Assembly: GCA_029259725.1 (NCBI GenBank)
Contig: JAJDER010000003.1
Span: 1 to 53,879, forward strand
Reading direction: 5' to 3'
Source of the DNA: Planctomycetota bacterium
GTDB lineage: Bacteria; Planctomycetota; B15-G4
DNA length: 53,879 nt
Positions 42,370 through 51,475 of the stretch are shown piece by piece. Position numbers and translations under genes: made by a program. Within the stretch, counting starts at the first letter, position 1, and every line of letters begins with the position of its first letter. Under the pieces are notes generated by a model. It was not told the origin of the DNA and searched no databases. It saw only the letters and a list, made by a program, of their open reading frames with translations.

Positions 42370-44001
42370 TCAGATCAGTTCGCGGTTCGGATCCAGGCGC
42401 GCGTAGAGCACGCCGAGCACCGAGATCCCCCAGGCCACCATGGCGAACACCGCCGTGAAGCCCACCAGCGTGCCGGCGAGCGCCCGCGGTGTCTCGCTCT
42501 CCAGTCCGGCCCACGAGAGCAGGAAGAACGTGCCTACGCCGAGCCCCGTGGCCAGGCCGAGGGAGCTGCCGATGACCATGAAGACCGCGCCGATCGTCAG
42601 GTAGATCCTCACGATCTTGCCCACGTTCGGCGGGCCGCCGTGTTGCAGCATGCGCAGCGGGAAGAGCAGGAACGCGCCGTTCCACACGATCAGCTGGAGC
42701 ATGTTGATCAGCGGCAGCGCCACGAGCACGGCCAGCCCGACCAGCAGCTGCTCGCCGCGCAGGAAGAACAGCCCCCAGCCCCCGACCGCGAGCTGCAGCG
42801 CGGTCAAGACCAGGGTCGGCGCCAGGATCTGGCCCCAGGCCACCGCGGTCGGGCTGGCCGGCATGGATCGCATCCAGGCCAGGCTGTCGAAGTCGCTGCG
42901 GAAGTCGCACTGCACGTAGATCGGGCCGATGGCTCCGATGCCGATGGCCATGATCAGGGCGGCGACCTCCGGCCCGAGGCTCTCCGCGCGGCTCCCCGTG
43001 AAGCCCATGATCCCGGCCACGAAGAGCAGCGCGACGAAGGACTTCTTGCTGCGCCGCAGGGCATTGAGCTGCCGCCAGCAGTGTGGGCCCGCCCCGCCCC
43101 AGCGTGGGAACAAGGGCAGCGTGCGCCCCCCGGTGTGCTGCTTGGGTGCGTCCTGGAACATCTTGCCGCCCTGGAGTCGCTCCAGCGTGTTGGCCGTGCG
43201 TTCGCTGGCATCGCGCGCGGCTTCGCGGACGTCGCCGCTGTAGCGGCTGATGCTCGCTGCGAGCGTGAACATGACGGCGCCGATCAGCGCCAGCCAGGGC
43301 AGCATGCCCAGCGGGTCGCTGGTACGCAGCAGTTCCATGAACGGGCGCACCGGCAGGCTCACGTGGCGAAGCAGCTGCCAGCTGATCACCCCGCCGTCCT
43401 GGATCCACGCTGCACCGGCCGTGACGACGACCCAGCCCAGGAGCAGGCCACCCACGATCCGGCTGCGTGTCTTGCGCGCCTCCTGCGTGCGCCCGATCTG
43501 CTTCAGGTCGACCCACACCTGGAGCAGGACCGTCATCGCGAACAACCCGACGTAGACGACGAAGGCATGCGGGATGGCGATGTCGTGCGGACGCAGGAAG
43601 AGCGCGAAGAAGAGCGAGGCGGTGGTCGCCTTGAAGATCGCGCTGCGCACGTGGTAGCGGAGGAGTTGTGCGCTGGTGAGCGGGGCCGGGAAGAGGAAGT
43701 GGACCTCTTCGGGCCTGAAGGCGATGACGCTCTGCTTCGTCGCCACGTAGATCGACATGAACGGGAAGAAGGTCAGGAACAGCGCCAGCTGCATGCGGCC
43801 GTCCTCGCCCGCGAAGAACGCCCTGTCCTTCGGGCTCAGCATCTGCCCGACGAGGATCAGGCCGAACAGCCCGAGCACCAGCACCAGACCCGCGACCCGC
43901 TTGGGCCGCTTGAGCCCGGCGATGAAGTCACGGCGCTTCGCGCGCCAGCGCAGGCGTCGCAGCGTGTCCAGGGCGGGCACCGGGGGGGCGCCGCGGATCA
44001 T
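42370..44001 (-). CDS. ABC transporter membrane subunit
   Basis: Product of 543 aa with about 12 hydrophobic helices in two halves (first pair RVAGLVLVLGLFGLILVGQML and MQLALFLTFFPFMSIYVATK). A conserved cytoplasmic stretch, SVIAFRPEEVHFLFPAPLTSAQLL, is typical of the ABC exporter permeases paired with single ATPases. The middle has a long hydrophilic linker (~265-320). ATG 44001 overlaps the stop of the ATPase gene. The transported substrate is unknown. Confidence 0.87.
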   Translation of the reverse strand: MIRGAPPVPALDTLRRLRWRAKRRDFIAGLKRPKRVAGLVLVLGLFGLILVGQMLSPKDRAFFAGEDGRMQLALFLTFFPFMSIYVATKQSVIAFRPEEVHFLFPAPLTSAQLLRYHVRSAIFKATTASLFFALFLRPHDIAIPHAFVVYVGLFAMTVLLQVWVDLKQIGRTQEARKTRSRIVGGLLLGWVVVTAGAAWIQDGGVISWQLLRHVSLPVRPFMELLRTSDPLGMLPWLALIGAVMFTLAASISRYSGDVREAARDASERTANTLERLQGGKMFQDAPKQHTGGRTLPLFPRWGGAGPHCWRQLNALRRSKKSFVALLFVAGIMGFTGSRAESLGPEVAALIMAIGIGAIGPIYVQCDFRSDFDSLAWMRSMPASPTAVAWGQILAPTLVLTALQLAVGGWGLFFLRGEQLLVGLAVLVALPLINMLQLIVWNGAFLLFPLRMLQHGGPPNVGKIVRIYLTIGAVFMVIGSSLGLATGLGVGTFFLLSWAGLESETPRALAGTLVGFTAVFAMVAWGISVLGVLYARLDPNRELI

Positions 44002-44744
44002 CGGTCGGCAGCCTCGCCGTCGGGCGCCCGCGCGTCCTCGCCGGTCGCCGCGAGGAACACCTCCTCCAGCGAGCCGAGCCCCGCGCGCACTTCCTCTCGC
44101 GAGCCCTGGGCCCGGATCCTGCCCTTGTGGATGATCGCGAAGCGCGTCGACAGGCGTTCCACGAAGTCCAGCTGATGACTCGAGACGATGACGGCCGCGC
44201 CGGCTCGCGCCCGGGCCTCGATCGCCTCGCACATGCGCCTGCGGCCGAGCGGGTCGAGGCCGGTCAGGGGCTCGTCGAGCAGCAGCACCTCCGGATCGTG
44301 CACGAAGGCACAGCAGATCATGACCTTCTGGCGCATGCCGCGGGAGAGGGCCGAGGCGGTGGCGTGGCGCTTGTCGCTCAGCTCGAACTCGGTCAGCAGT
44401 TGGTCGATGCGTGGCTCGGCGTCGTCGACGCCGTAGAGTTCGGACACGAACAGCATGTGTTCGTAGACGGTCAGGCTCTCGAACAGCGACGGCGTGTCGG
44501 CCACGAAGGCGAGCGCCCCGCGAGCGTCGGCCGAGTCGGCCGTCATGCGGTGTCCGGCGAGGGTGATCTCGCCCGCGCTGGCCTGGGTGATGCCGGCGAG
44601 CATGCGCAGGTAGGTGGTCTTGCCCGCGCCGTTGGCCCCGACGAAGCCCACGATCTCGCCGGGTTCCACGGTCATGTCGACCGAGTCGACCGCGACCAGA
44701 TCGTCGAAGATCTTGGTCAGTCCGCGGACCTCGATGGCGCTCAC
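43998..44744 (-). CDS. ABC transporter ATP-binding subunit
   Basis: Product of 248 aa. Walker A GANGAGKTT (36-44), signature LSRGM (133-137, with RQK following), Walker B LLLDEPLTGLDP (154-165) and switch His190 (VSSHQLDF). The Q-loop region reads FVADTPSLFESLTVYEHM, so Gln is replaced, as in some single-subunit exporter ATPases. GTG 44744 overlaps the DinB-family stop (GTGA), and the stop overlaps the permease ATG, giving a three-gene coupled operon. Confidence 0.93.
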   Translation of the reverse strand: MSAIEVRGLTKIFDDLVAVDSVDMTVEPGEIVGFVGANGAGKTTYLRMLAGITQASAGEITLAGHRMTADSADARGALAFVADTPSLFESLTVYEHMLFVSELYGVDDAEPRIDQLLTEFELSDKRHATASALSRGMRQKVMICCAFVHDPEVLLLDEPLTGLDPLGRRRMCEAIEARARAGAAVIVSSHQLDFVERLSTRFAIIHKGRIRAQGSREEVRAGLGSLEEVFLAATGEDARAPDGEAADR

Positions 44745-45298
44745 GCGACGTGGTCCCGCGGGGGGCGGCCGCGGAAGACGTCCGCCCGTGGGGCGGGCTT
44801 GCCCACCGCTCGGCGCCACACGGCGACCTGCCCCACGTGGGTGAGCGCGTCGGCCAGCGGGCCGTTGATCATCGACCAGAAGGCCTCCGGTTCGGCCTTG
44901 AGCGAGCCGGTCAGCGTCACGGTCGGCAGGCCCTCGTCGCCGAGCGCCGCGAGCGTCTCGCGCACGCGGGCGAAGGCGTCCAGCGTGGAGCGGCGCAGGG
45001 GCTGCAGTGCGGACGGTGCCGGCTGCTGCTCCATGACCTCTCCGTAGGTCGGGCCCTTGGGCTGGCCGGCCGCCCCGAGCGAAGCCGCGACCCAGGAGCC
45101 GAGCACGTGCACATGGGCCAGGACCTCGCCCAGCGACTGGCCCTCGGCACAGGGACGGTAGGTCAGGTCGGCGTCGTCCAGGCCCTCGGTGGCCCAGCGG
45201 TAGCGGAAGCTCAGACCGTCCACGAGCCGGCTCAACACGGCGGTGGCCGTGACGGTCTCGGGCGCGGGTGGGAGGGTGGTGTAGGGGAGCTGTGCCAT
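44741..45298 (-). CDS. DinB-family protein
   Basis: Product of 185 aa. Four-helix DinB/YfiT-like fold: LSRLVDGLSFRYRWATEGLD, LGEVLAHVHVLGSWVAASLG (with the first His of the metal triad) and LADALTHVGQVAVWRRAVGK (with the other). DinB proteins bind divalent metals, and some transfer thiols; no specific reaction can be given. ATG 45298 was preferred over ATG 45307 because TACCAT ends seven bases ahead of it and overlaps the other ATG. First gene of the operon with the ABC transporter; the link between the two is not understood. Confidence 0.82.
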   Translation of the reverse strand: MAQLPYTTLPPAPETVTATAVLSRLVDGLSFRYRWATEGLDDADLTYRPCAEGQSLGEVLAHVHVLGSWVAASLGAAGQPKGPTYGEVMEQQPAPSALQPLRRSTLDAFARVRETLAALGDEGLPTVTLTGSLKAEPEAFWSMINGPLADALTHVGQVAVWRRAVGKPAPRADVFRGRPPRDHVA

Positions 45299-45305
45299 GT
45301 CGCGC

Positions 45306-45311
45306 ATGGTA
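45306..45311 (-). promoter_or_regulatory. -10 element (TACCAT), leaderless arrangement for the DinB/ABC operon
   Basis: On the minus strand TACCAT ends seven bases before ATG 45298, with no ribosome binding site. It lies in the divergent region shared with the ferredoxin gene, where TAGAGT at 45359-45364 on the plus strand could serve the other direction. Confidence 0.55.
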
Positions 45312-45432
45312 ACCGGGAGCCGCCTCCGGCGTCGCTGGCCGCCGCGCCCGCACGACGCTAGAGTGCTCGGTTCGGTGGCGGCCAACCGACCGGACACGCT
45401 GGACGGTGACCGCCGCGGGAACCCCAGGCGCC

Positions 45433-45855
45433 ATGGGTGGCAAGAACCCGTACATCAAGCAGGTCGACACCAAGCTCCCGACGGAGCCCTACGTGCTCAC
45501 CTTCGTGCTCGGCGACAGCGGTGAGACCAAGGCTGTCGTGGTCGATCCGACCGCGCTGCCGTACACCGACGAGGGCCTGCCCGGCAGCGTGCTCGACATC
45601 GCCTGCGGCCAGGGTGTCGATCTCGATCATGCCTGCGGCGGCGTGTGCGCCTGCTCGACCTGCCACATCGTGGTCGAGGCCGGCATGGACAGCTGCAACG
45701 CGTCCACCGACGACGAAGAGGACATGCTCGACAGCGCTCCCGGGCTGACCGGGACCTCGCGACTCGGGTGTCAGCTGGTGCCCGACGGATCCTCGCCCGT
45801 GCGCGTGCGCATTCCCGAGTGGAACCGCAACCTCGTCTCCGAAGACCACCACTAG
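45433..45855 (+). CDS. [2Fe-2S] ferredoxin, Isc/adrenodoxin type
   Basis: Product of 140 aa. The cluster ligands C68-x5-C74-x2-C77 (in HACGGVCACSTCH) and C113 (RLGCQLV) match ferredoxins of the Fe-S assembly (Fdx) and adrenodoxin group. GVDLDHACGGVCACSTC and the acidic helix TDDEEDMLDSAPGL are typical. An extra N-terminal stretch of about 20 residues is present. ATG 45433 is in frame with an earlier GTG 45406; the ATG starts the likely protein, and neither has a strong ribosome binding site. No isc or suf genes are adjacent. Confidence 0.9.
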   Translation: MGGKNPYIKQVDTKLPTEPYVLTFVLGDSGETKAVVVDPTALPYTDEGLPGSVLDIACGQGVDLDHACGGVCACSTCHIVVEAGMDSCNASTDDEEDMLDSAPGLTGTSRLGCQLVPDGSSPVRVRIPEWNRNLVSEDHH

Positions 45856-45991
45856 GTCGCCTCCGGGCCCCGTCTCGCCGCCTGCCGCCCGTGCGCGGGC
45901 GACGCACCGGTCAAGTCACCTGGTGGAGCCGACGATCAGGCTGGCGACGGCATCCCGTGGGATCGCCACCCGGGGTCACCAGGAGTCGAGC

Positions 45992-46450
45992 ATGTCGCAG
46001 GGTCGTTCGCCGGGTCGCGCGGGAACGGGAGCCACCCTGTGCGGGCTGCCGCTCCGGGTGTGGTGCGCCTTCCTGCTGTTCCTCGTGGCGATCGACAGCC
46101 TGGGCACGTTGCTGATCCTGCGCGCCGACCGAGGCGTCGAGGTCAACCCGCTCATGGCGCACCTGCTCGAGCTGGGTGAGGTGCCCTTCGTGGTGACCCG
46201 CCTGATCGTCGCGGGGCTGTGCACCGGCTGGGTGCTGTGGCGCGCCGACCGGCCCTACGCCCGCATCGCCCTGCTGGCCGGCTTCGCTCTCTACCTGCCG
46301 ATCGTCGCCATGCACATCTACTCGCAAGCGACGCACCTCGACATCGCCACGTTGCACCCCCAGGCCTTCGTGTGGGTCGACCTGTCGCCGTACGACGGCA
46401 TCGCGCCGATGGCGGTGTCCTCGGTGCCGGTGGGCGTCCTCTCGGGCTGA
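45992..46450 (+). CDS. DUF5658-like small membrane protein
   Basis: Product of 152 aa with about four helices: LRVWCAFLLFLVAIDSLGTLL, VVTRLIVAGLCTGWVLW and IALLAGFALYLPIVAMHIY. The motif D-x-x-x-T-x-x-x-L...G-V-E-V-N-P-L-M (residues ~34-56) is the pattern I associate with DUF5658. ATG 45992 has AGGAG six bases upstream, which decides against the longer GTG 45923 frame. The function is unknown. Confidence 0.8.
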   Translation: MSQGRSPGRAGTGATLCGLPLRVWCAFLLFLVAIDSLGTLLILRADRGVEVNPLMAHLLELGEVPFVVTRLIVAGLCTGWVLWRADRPYARIALLAGFALYLPIVAMHIYSQATHLDIATLHPQAFVWVDLSPYDGIAPMAVSSVPVGVLSG

Positions 46451-46515
46451 CCCGACGCGCGTCCCGGCGAGCTCGGTCGCTCGCAGGCGCCGGAACCCGC
46501 GCCTCGACGGGGGCA

Positions 46516-46600
46516 TGGTGCGAGGAGGGGGACTCGAACCCCCATGGGTTGCCCCACTGGATCCTAAATCCAGCGCGTCTACCAGTTCCGCCATCCTCGC
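46516..46600 (-). tRNA. tRNA-Leu (anticodon UAG)
   Basis: Read on the minus strand, a 7-bp acceptor stem GCGAGGA/TCCTCGC closes a class II tRNA with a long variable arm (TGGGGCAACCCA region). The anticodon stem-loop CTGGA-TTTAGGA-TCCAG gives UAG, and the T-arm is GGGGGTTCGAGTCCCCC. Discriminator A and an encoded CCA follow (46516-46519). All Leu identity features (A73, G18G19-containing D-arm, long variable arm) fit. No tRNA cluster or integrase is beside it. Confidence 0.96.
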
Positions 46601-46716
46601 CGGCGATCGCGAGCCGCGGAGAGCGTCGCGTCGGTGCCCCATGGTCCTGGTCGCCGCCCGTCACGTCCAGCCGCGCCCGGGAGGAACGGCGGCCGTGAAG
46701 CGCGGAGCGGATCGGG

Positions 46717-46722
46717 TACCGT
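46717..46722 (+). promoter_or_regulatory. -10 element (TACCGT), leaderless arrangement
   Basis: TACCGT ends six bases before ATG 46729 of the first sulfatase-like gene; no ribosome binding site is present. A weak -35 candidate (GTGAAG, 46695-46700) is 16 bases upstream. Confidence 0.5.
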
Positions 46723-46728
46723 GGCGCG

Positions 46729-49038
46729 ATGTCCCGCTGGCCGGCGTGGTTCGCCTCGACACTGATGCTCCTCGCCTGCGCGTGTGGCGACGCTCCCGCC
46801 GCCGCGCCGGGGCGGTTGGTGCGCGTGCCCCTGCTCCCGGCGCCCGACGCCGAGCCCTTTCCCGCCGACCGCATCGTCTTCTCCGAGGACGTGGGCGCCG
46901 ACCCGTCGCCGTGGGCCGGGGAGGCTCCCGAGGTCCGCACGCTGGCCCAGGGTGCGGGCGTGCGCTGGCTGCGACTGCGCTCGCCCGGTGGCCGGGACGA
47001 GATGCGCGCCGTGCGCCGCGGCCCCTTGAGCGCGGGCCCGTTCGACCTGCTCGCGGTGATGGCGTCGATCGGCGCTTCGGGCACGCTCGTGGCGGAGCTG
47101 GAGCGCGACGGACGCGTGATCGCCAGCAGCCCGTCGCGGTCGCTGCTGGCCCGCGGCGACCCGGTGCGCCTGGCGCTCCCGCTCGTGCACGACGGGAGTC
47201 CCGTCGACGCCCTGGTCCTGCGCTTCTCGGGTTCGTCCCGCAAGGTCGATCTGGGGCGTGTCGAGTTGTTGCGGCGCGCACCCCTGGGATGGCTGCCGGG
47301 AGGTGACGAGGCCGGCGCGGTCGTGGTCTCCGGCTCCGAGGCGCGGGTGGCTCTCGGCGTCGGCACCGGGCGGCCCCTGGTCGGCCGGTTCGATGCGCCG
47401 GTGGGTGGACGCCTGCGCTTCGCCTGGGCGTTGCCCGAGCCGTTGCGTGCCGCCGATGACGCCGAGTTGGAACTGGAACTGTCCGCCGACGGACTCCCCT
47501 CGCTCACGCGCAGGGTGGCCCTGTCGGCGGGCGAGTCACGCCGCTGGCAGCTCGTCGAGGTGACGCTCGGAGCACTCGCCGGAGCGGTCCTGGATCTGCG
47601 CCTGAGCGTGGTGGCGGCGTCGCCCACGGCCTGCGCGATCTCACCACCGGTGGCCTGGACCCCGGCGCTCCGGCCGGCCAGCGTGCTGCTCGTCACCACC
47701 GACACGCACCGGGGGGATCACCTGGGCGCGGCGCGCGGTGGCGTCGTCGTGGAGACGCCGAACCTCGATGCCCTCGCGGCGCAGGGCGTGTTCTTCGAGC
47801 GCTGCTTCTCGTCGACCAATGTGACCAACCCGTCGCACGTGGCGCTCATGACCGGTGTGCATCCGCGCGATACCGGCATCCTGGTCAACAACGTCCCGTT
47901 GGCCGAGGCGGCCCCGACCCTGGCCGAAGTCTTCGCCTCCCACGGCTATGTCACCGTCGCGTCGCTCTCCGCGCGGCACCTCGGGCACGCGGGCAGCGGC
48001 CTGGGGCAGGGCTTCGATCGGATGACCTGGCCGGCCGACGGTGAGGCCTCCGCGGAGGAGGCCATCGCGCGCCTGCGTGAGGCACTGGAGGAGGCCGAGG
48101 GGCAACCGGTCTTCGCGTGGCTGCACCTCTTCGACCCACACCACCCGTATGCACCCGACCCCGCCGACCTGCGGCCCTACTGGCCCGAGGATCGCGACCC
48201 GCGGGATCCGTCGCTGCCGCCGCTCCCGATCGACGACGACGTGCTGCCCGACGACATGGCCGGCCTGCGCGACCTGGACCATCCGCGCGCGGCGTACCGG
48301 GCCGAGATCACGGCCATGGACCGCACCCTCGGGCGCCTGCTCGCCGATTCGCGCTTCGATGACAAGGCCGTGATCGCGGTGGTGGGGGACCACGGTGAGT
48401 CCCTCGGCGCCCACGGCGTGTACTTCACCCACGCCGAGCTCTATCCCGACTCGCTCCACGTTCCGCTGATCCTGCGCGGCCCGCTGCCCGTCGTGGACCC
48501 CGCCGTCGACCCGGAGATGCCCGGCTTCGTCCCGGGCAGCCGGCGCTCGGAGCCGGTCACCTCGCTGGACGTCGGACGGACCGTGCTCGACCTCGCCGGA
48601 CTGGAGGCGGCACCGTTTCCCGGCCGCTCCCTGGTGTCCGTCCGGGACGAGCGCCCGCGCTTTGCCGTGTCAGCTCACGGCTTCTCGGCCTCGGTCACCT
48701 TCCAGGACCTGCACCTGGTCTTGCACCTCCGCGACCACCACCAGCGCTTCCTGGCCGAGGGCGTCGAGCGTCACCGCGTCCAGCTCTTCGACCTGGCGAG
48801 CGACCCCGGCGCCTTGCGCGACCTGATCCTGGAGCGGCCCGAGGTGGCGCGCGCGCTTGGGGAGCGCCTCGTCGAGTGGTTGCGGGATGCGCGCGCGCTG
48901 GAGTGGGCTGGCGCCTCGTCCACGGATGCCGAGTTGGAGGCGACGCTCCTGGCGATGGGCTACGTGGCCGGCACGGGCACGGAGTCCGCCACCCTGTTCG
49001 AGCCGGACGACTGCGACTGGTGCGAGCGTTTCCGGTGA
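46729..49038 (+). CDS. Sulfatase-fold lipoprotein, copy 1
   Basis: Product of 769 aa. Lipoprotein signal with LLAC (C17). The N-terminal ~300 residues are beta-rich, perhaps two carbohydrate-binding-like domains. The catalytic alkaline-phosphatase-superfamily domain begins SVLLVTTDTHRGDHLGA (D325, H327) and has NVTNPSHVALMTGVHPRDTG, then a late metal site AVVGDHGESLGAHGVYF. At the position of the formylglycine Cys/Ser in C/S-x-P-x-R there is Thr366 (TNPSH), with His in place of Arg; Thr nucleophiles are known in phosphotransferring relatives. The C-terminus is DDCDWCERFR. First of three tandem paralogues; its stop overlaps the GTG of copy 2. Confidence 0.88.
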   Translation: MSRWPAWFASTLMLLACACGDAPAAAPGRLVRVPLLPAPDAEPFPADRIVFSEDVGADPSPWAGEAPEVRTLAQGAGVRWLRLRSPGGRDEMRAVRRGPLSAGPFDLLAVMASIGASGTLVAELERDGRVIASSPSRSLLARGDPVRLALPLVHDGSPVDALVLRFSGSSRKVDLGRVELLRRAPLGWLPGGDEAGAVVVSGSEARVALGVGTGRPLVGRFDAPVGGRLRFAWALPEPLRAADDAELELELSADGLPSLTRRVALSAGESRRWQLVEVTLGALAGAVLDLRLSVVAASPTACAISPPVAWTPALRPASVLLVTTDTHRGDHLGAARGGVVVETPNLDALAAQGVFFERCFSSTNVTNPSHVALMTGVHPRDTGILVNNVPLAEAAPTLAEVFASHGYVTVASLSARHLGHAGSGLGQGFDRMTWPADGEASAEEAIARLREALEEAEGQPVFAWLHLFDPHHPYAPDPADLRPYWPEDRDPRDPSLPPLPIDDDVLPDDMAGLRDLDHPRAAYRAEITAMDRTLGRLLADSRFDDKAVIAVVGDHGESLGAHGVYFTHAELYPDSLHVPLILRGPLPVVDPAVDPEMPGFVPGSRRSEPVTSLDVGRTVLDLAGLEAAPFPGRSLVSVRDERPRFAVSAHGFSASVTFQDLHLVLHLRDHHQRFLAEGVERHRVQLFDLASDPGALRDLILERPEVARALGERLVEWLRDARALEWAGASSTDAELEATLLAMGYVAGTGTESATLFEPDDCDWCERFR

Positions 49039-51407
49039 GCGGGCGGGCCGGAATCGGTGGGCCCTCGCTGCTCGGATCGCTGGTGTGGGTCACGCTGTTC
49101 GGGGCGGCGTGTGGAGAGCCGGACCCGGCGTCGGAGGGACCCGCCGGTCGCCGCGCCGCCTCGGTCTGGGCTGCGGCGCCTGGCTCGCCGGCCCGACCGG
49201 TCGTGACCACCGTGCGCTGGCTCGACGCGGAGGAACTCGGGGCGGACTGGACCGCCGTGGCACCGGAGCAGCGCGCCATCCGCATGGAGCTCGACGGTCG
49301 GCGCGACCCGGTGCTGGTCCTGTCGGCCACGCGCGAGGACGAGATCGTGCAGCTGGTGCGAAGCGGGCCCCTCGACCTGACCGATCTCGACCACGTGCGC
49401 GTGACCACCGCCAACGCGCATCCCGCCACGGTCGAGCTGGACTTCGTCGCGGGCGACCTCGTCGTCGCGACCACCGAGCCGGTGCTGCTGGTCGAGTCGC
49501 CTCAGCGGCCTGTGGCTCACGACTTGCCCGTGCCTGGGGGGCTTCCGCCGGTGGATCGGCTGGTCCTGCGCGTCCTCGGGCGGCAACGTCTGCTGGCGCT
49601 GAGCGCCGTCGAGGGCGTGTTCGTGCCGGCGGACGCCCGCTGGCCGGGCCCCGACGATCCGCCGGCGCTGGTCGTCGTCGACGGGGATGGCCGCCGGGCG
49701 GTGAGCCTCGATCCACGGCGTCCGCTCTCGACGCGGGTCCCCGCGGCCCCGGGCAGCCGCCTGCGCTTCTCCTGGACGGCGCAGCGGAATGCCGGGTCGG
49801 GTCCCCGAGATGCCGAGGACGCCGCCGCCGCCGACGACGACGACGCCGATGCTGACGCTGACGCTGACGTCGCCCTCGAGCTGCGAGTCGATGTCGGCGG
49901 CGACTCCGTCGTGGCATGGCGCGCCCGGGTCACACCCGGTGCGTGGCACATGGCCAGCGTCGACCTCGGACCGTGGGCCGGATCCGACGTCGGCGTGTCG
50001 CTGCACGTACTCGGGCCGGCACGGGTCGCCGTGGCCGAGACGGCCGTCCTGCCCGCGCGCGACCCGCGCCCGTCCGTGCTGCTGGTCACGTCCGACACCC
50101 ATCGCGGCGACCACTTGGGGGCGGCCGGGCGCGGCGTCGACATCCACACCCCGGCCCTCGACGCCCTCGCCGCGCGGGGCGTGCTCTTCGAGGACTGCTT
50201 CTCGCCGACCAACATCACCAACCCGTCCCACGTCGCCCTGATGACCGGGGCCCATCCGCGCGACACCCGCATCCTGACCAACAGTGATCGCCTCTCGGGC
50301 GACGCGCCCACGGTCGCCGAACGTTTTCGCGAAGCGGGCTACACGACCTGGGCGGCGCTCTCGGCGGCGCACCTGCAGCCCACCTTCACGAGCCTGGCGC
50401 AGGGATTCGACCGGGTCTCGTGGCCCGCCGAGACGACGCGTCCGGCCGGGCCGACCATCGACGTCGTCGAGCGCTGGCTCGTGGAGGAACCCGATGCGCC
50501 GGTGTTCCTGTGGGTGCATCTCTTCGACGCGCATTGGCCCTATCGACCCGAGGACGAAGCGCTGGCGCGCTACTGGCCCGCGGGGCGCGACCCCTTCGAC
50601 GAGGCGCTACCGCCGCTGCCCGCCGCGCCCGAGGACCTGCCCCCGGACCTGCGCGACCTGCGGGACCCGGCGTATCCGCTCGCGGCCTACCGCGCCGAGA
50701 TCACGGCACTCGACGCCGAGGTGCGCCGGCTGTTCGAGCGGCCCCGGTTCCGGGACGGCATCAGCTGCGTGGTCGGTGACCACGGCGAGTCCTTCGGGCA
50801 GCACGGCATCTGGTATCAGCACGCGGGCCTGTTCCCCGACACGCTTCATGTGCCGCTGCTGCTCGCCTGGCCCGGTTCACCGGCCGGCACCCGCGTCGAG
50901 ACGCCGGTGCAGCACACCGACCTGGCCGCGACGCTCATGTCGCTGGCCGCGCTCGAAGGCCCGGCGCTGCCCGGCCGCGACCTCTCGGAGCTGGCACGGG
51001 GCGGGGGGCGGTCGCCCGGGCCGCGCTTCGCGCTCGAGTCGCACGGGCTGTCGGCCTCGGTCACCTTCGACGCCCTGCACCTGATCCTGACCCTGCGCGC
51101 GCGCCCGCCGTCGGAGGGGCACGGGCGCGCTCCGCATCAGGTGGAGCTGTATGACCTCGCGGCCGACCCCGGCTGCCTGCGGGATCTCGCCGCCGAGCGC
51201 CCGGACGCGGCTGCGGACCTGCGCGCCCGCCTGATCGCGTGGATCGAGGAGGCCCGGCCCCTGGGCTGGTCGACCTTCGGGGAGCGTAGTGCCGGTGAAC
51301 TCGCGGACCTGCGGCAGCTCGGATACGCCCACGAGGGCTCGGTCGAGACCGCGGACGACCTCTGGGTCGCCGACGAGTGTGCCTGGTGCCGACGCTTCGA
51401 CTCCTGA
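49035..51407 (+). CDS. Sulfatase-fold lipoprotein, copy 2
   Basis: Product of 790 aa. GTG 49035 overlaps the previous stop (GTGA), so it is translationally coupled to copy 1. Signal peptide with lipobox FGAAC. The layout matches copy 1: beta-rich N-terminal half, then SVLLVTSDTHRGDHLGAAGR, NITNPSHVALMTGAHPRDT with Thr395 at the nucleophile position, the metal motif VGDHGESFGQHGIWY, and the C-terminal DECAWCRRFDS. An Ala/Asp low-complexity run (residues ~263-279) interrupts the N-terminal region. The substrate is unknown. Confidence 0.88.
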   Translation: MSGRAGIGGPSLLGSLVWVTLFGAACGEPDPASEGPAGRRAASVWAAAPGSPARPVVTTVRWLDAEELGADWTAVAPEQRAIRMELDGRRDPVLVLSATREDEIVQLVRSGPLDLTDLDHVRVTTANAHPATVELDFVAGDLVVATTEPVLLVESPQRPVAHDLPVPGGLPPVDRLVLRVLGRQRLLALSAVEGVFVPADARWPGPDDPPALVVVDGDGRRAVSLDPRRPLSTRVPAAPGSRLRFSWTAQRNAGSGPRDAEDAAAADDDDADADADADVALELRVDVGGDSVVAWRARVTPGAWHMASVDLGPWAGSDVGVSLHVLGPARVAVAETAVLPARDPRPSVLLVTSDTHRGDHLGAAGRGVDIHTPALDALAARGVLFEDCFSPTNITNPSHVALMTGAHPRDTRILTNSDRLSGDAPTVAERFREAGYTTWAALSAAHLQPTFTSLAQGFDRVSWPAETTRPAGPTIDVVERWLVEEPDAPVFLWVHLFDAHWPYRPEDEALARYWPAGRDPFDEALPPLPAAPEDLPPDLRDLRDPAYPLAAYRAEITALDAEVRRLFERPRFRDGISCVVGDHGESFGQHGIWYQHAGLFPDTLHVPLLLAWPGSPAGTRVETPVQHTDLAATLMSLAALEGPALPGRDLSELARGGGRSPGPRFALESHGLSASVTFDALHLILTLRARPPSEGHGRAPHQVELYDLAADPGCLRDLAAERPDAAADLRARLIAWIEEARPLGWSTFGERSAGELADLRQLGYAHEGSVETADDLWVADECAWCRRFDS
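49821..49868 (+). repeat. Short tandem repeats inside sulfatase copy 2
   Basis: Four GCC codons, four GAC codons and then GCTGAC three times encode an AAAADDDDADADADAD-type run. It lies between two predicted beta domains and is absent from copies 1 and 3, so it is probably a recent slippage expansion in a surface loop. Confidence 0.75.
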
Positions 51408-51440
51408 TCGCGACCCACAACCCGAGCGGCCGCCAGGAGT

Positions 51441-51469
51441 TTGGACCCGCCCGTCGACACGGTTAGTCT
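51441..51469 (+). promoter_or_regulatory. Two-box promoter with leaderless spacing
   Basis: TTGGAC (51441-51446), a 17-base spacer, TAGTCT (51464-51469), six bases, and ATG 51476. This is the clearest complete promoter in the window, and it places the transcript start at the start codon of sulfatase copy 3. Confidence 0.6.
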
Positions 51470-51475
51470 GCCCGG

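Noticed and set aside
45857..45991. Hairpin-like sequence before the DUF5658-type gene as a riboswitch
   Set aside because: Only short, interrupted stems (around 45941-45967) are found; no known riboswitch core is recognisable.
46516..46600. Integration hotspot (att site) at tRNA-Leu
   Set aside because: No integrase, no direct repeat of the tRNA 3' end and no island-like content beside it.
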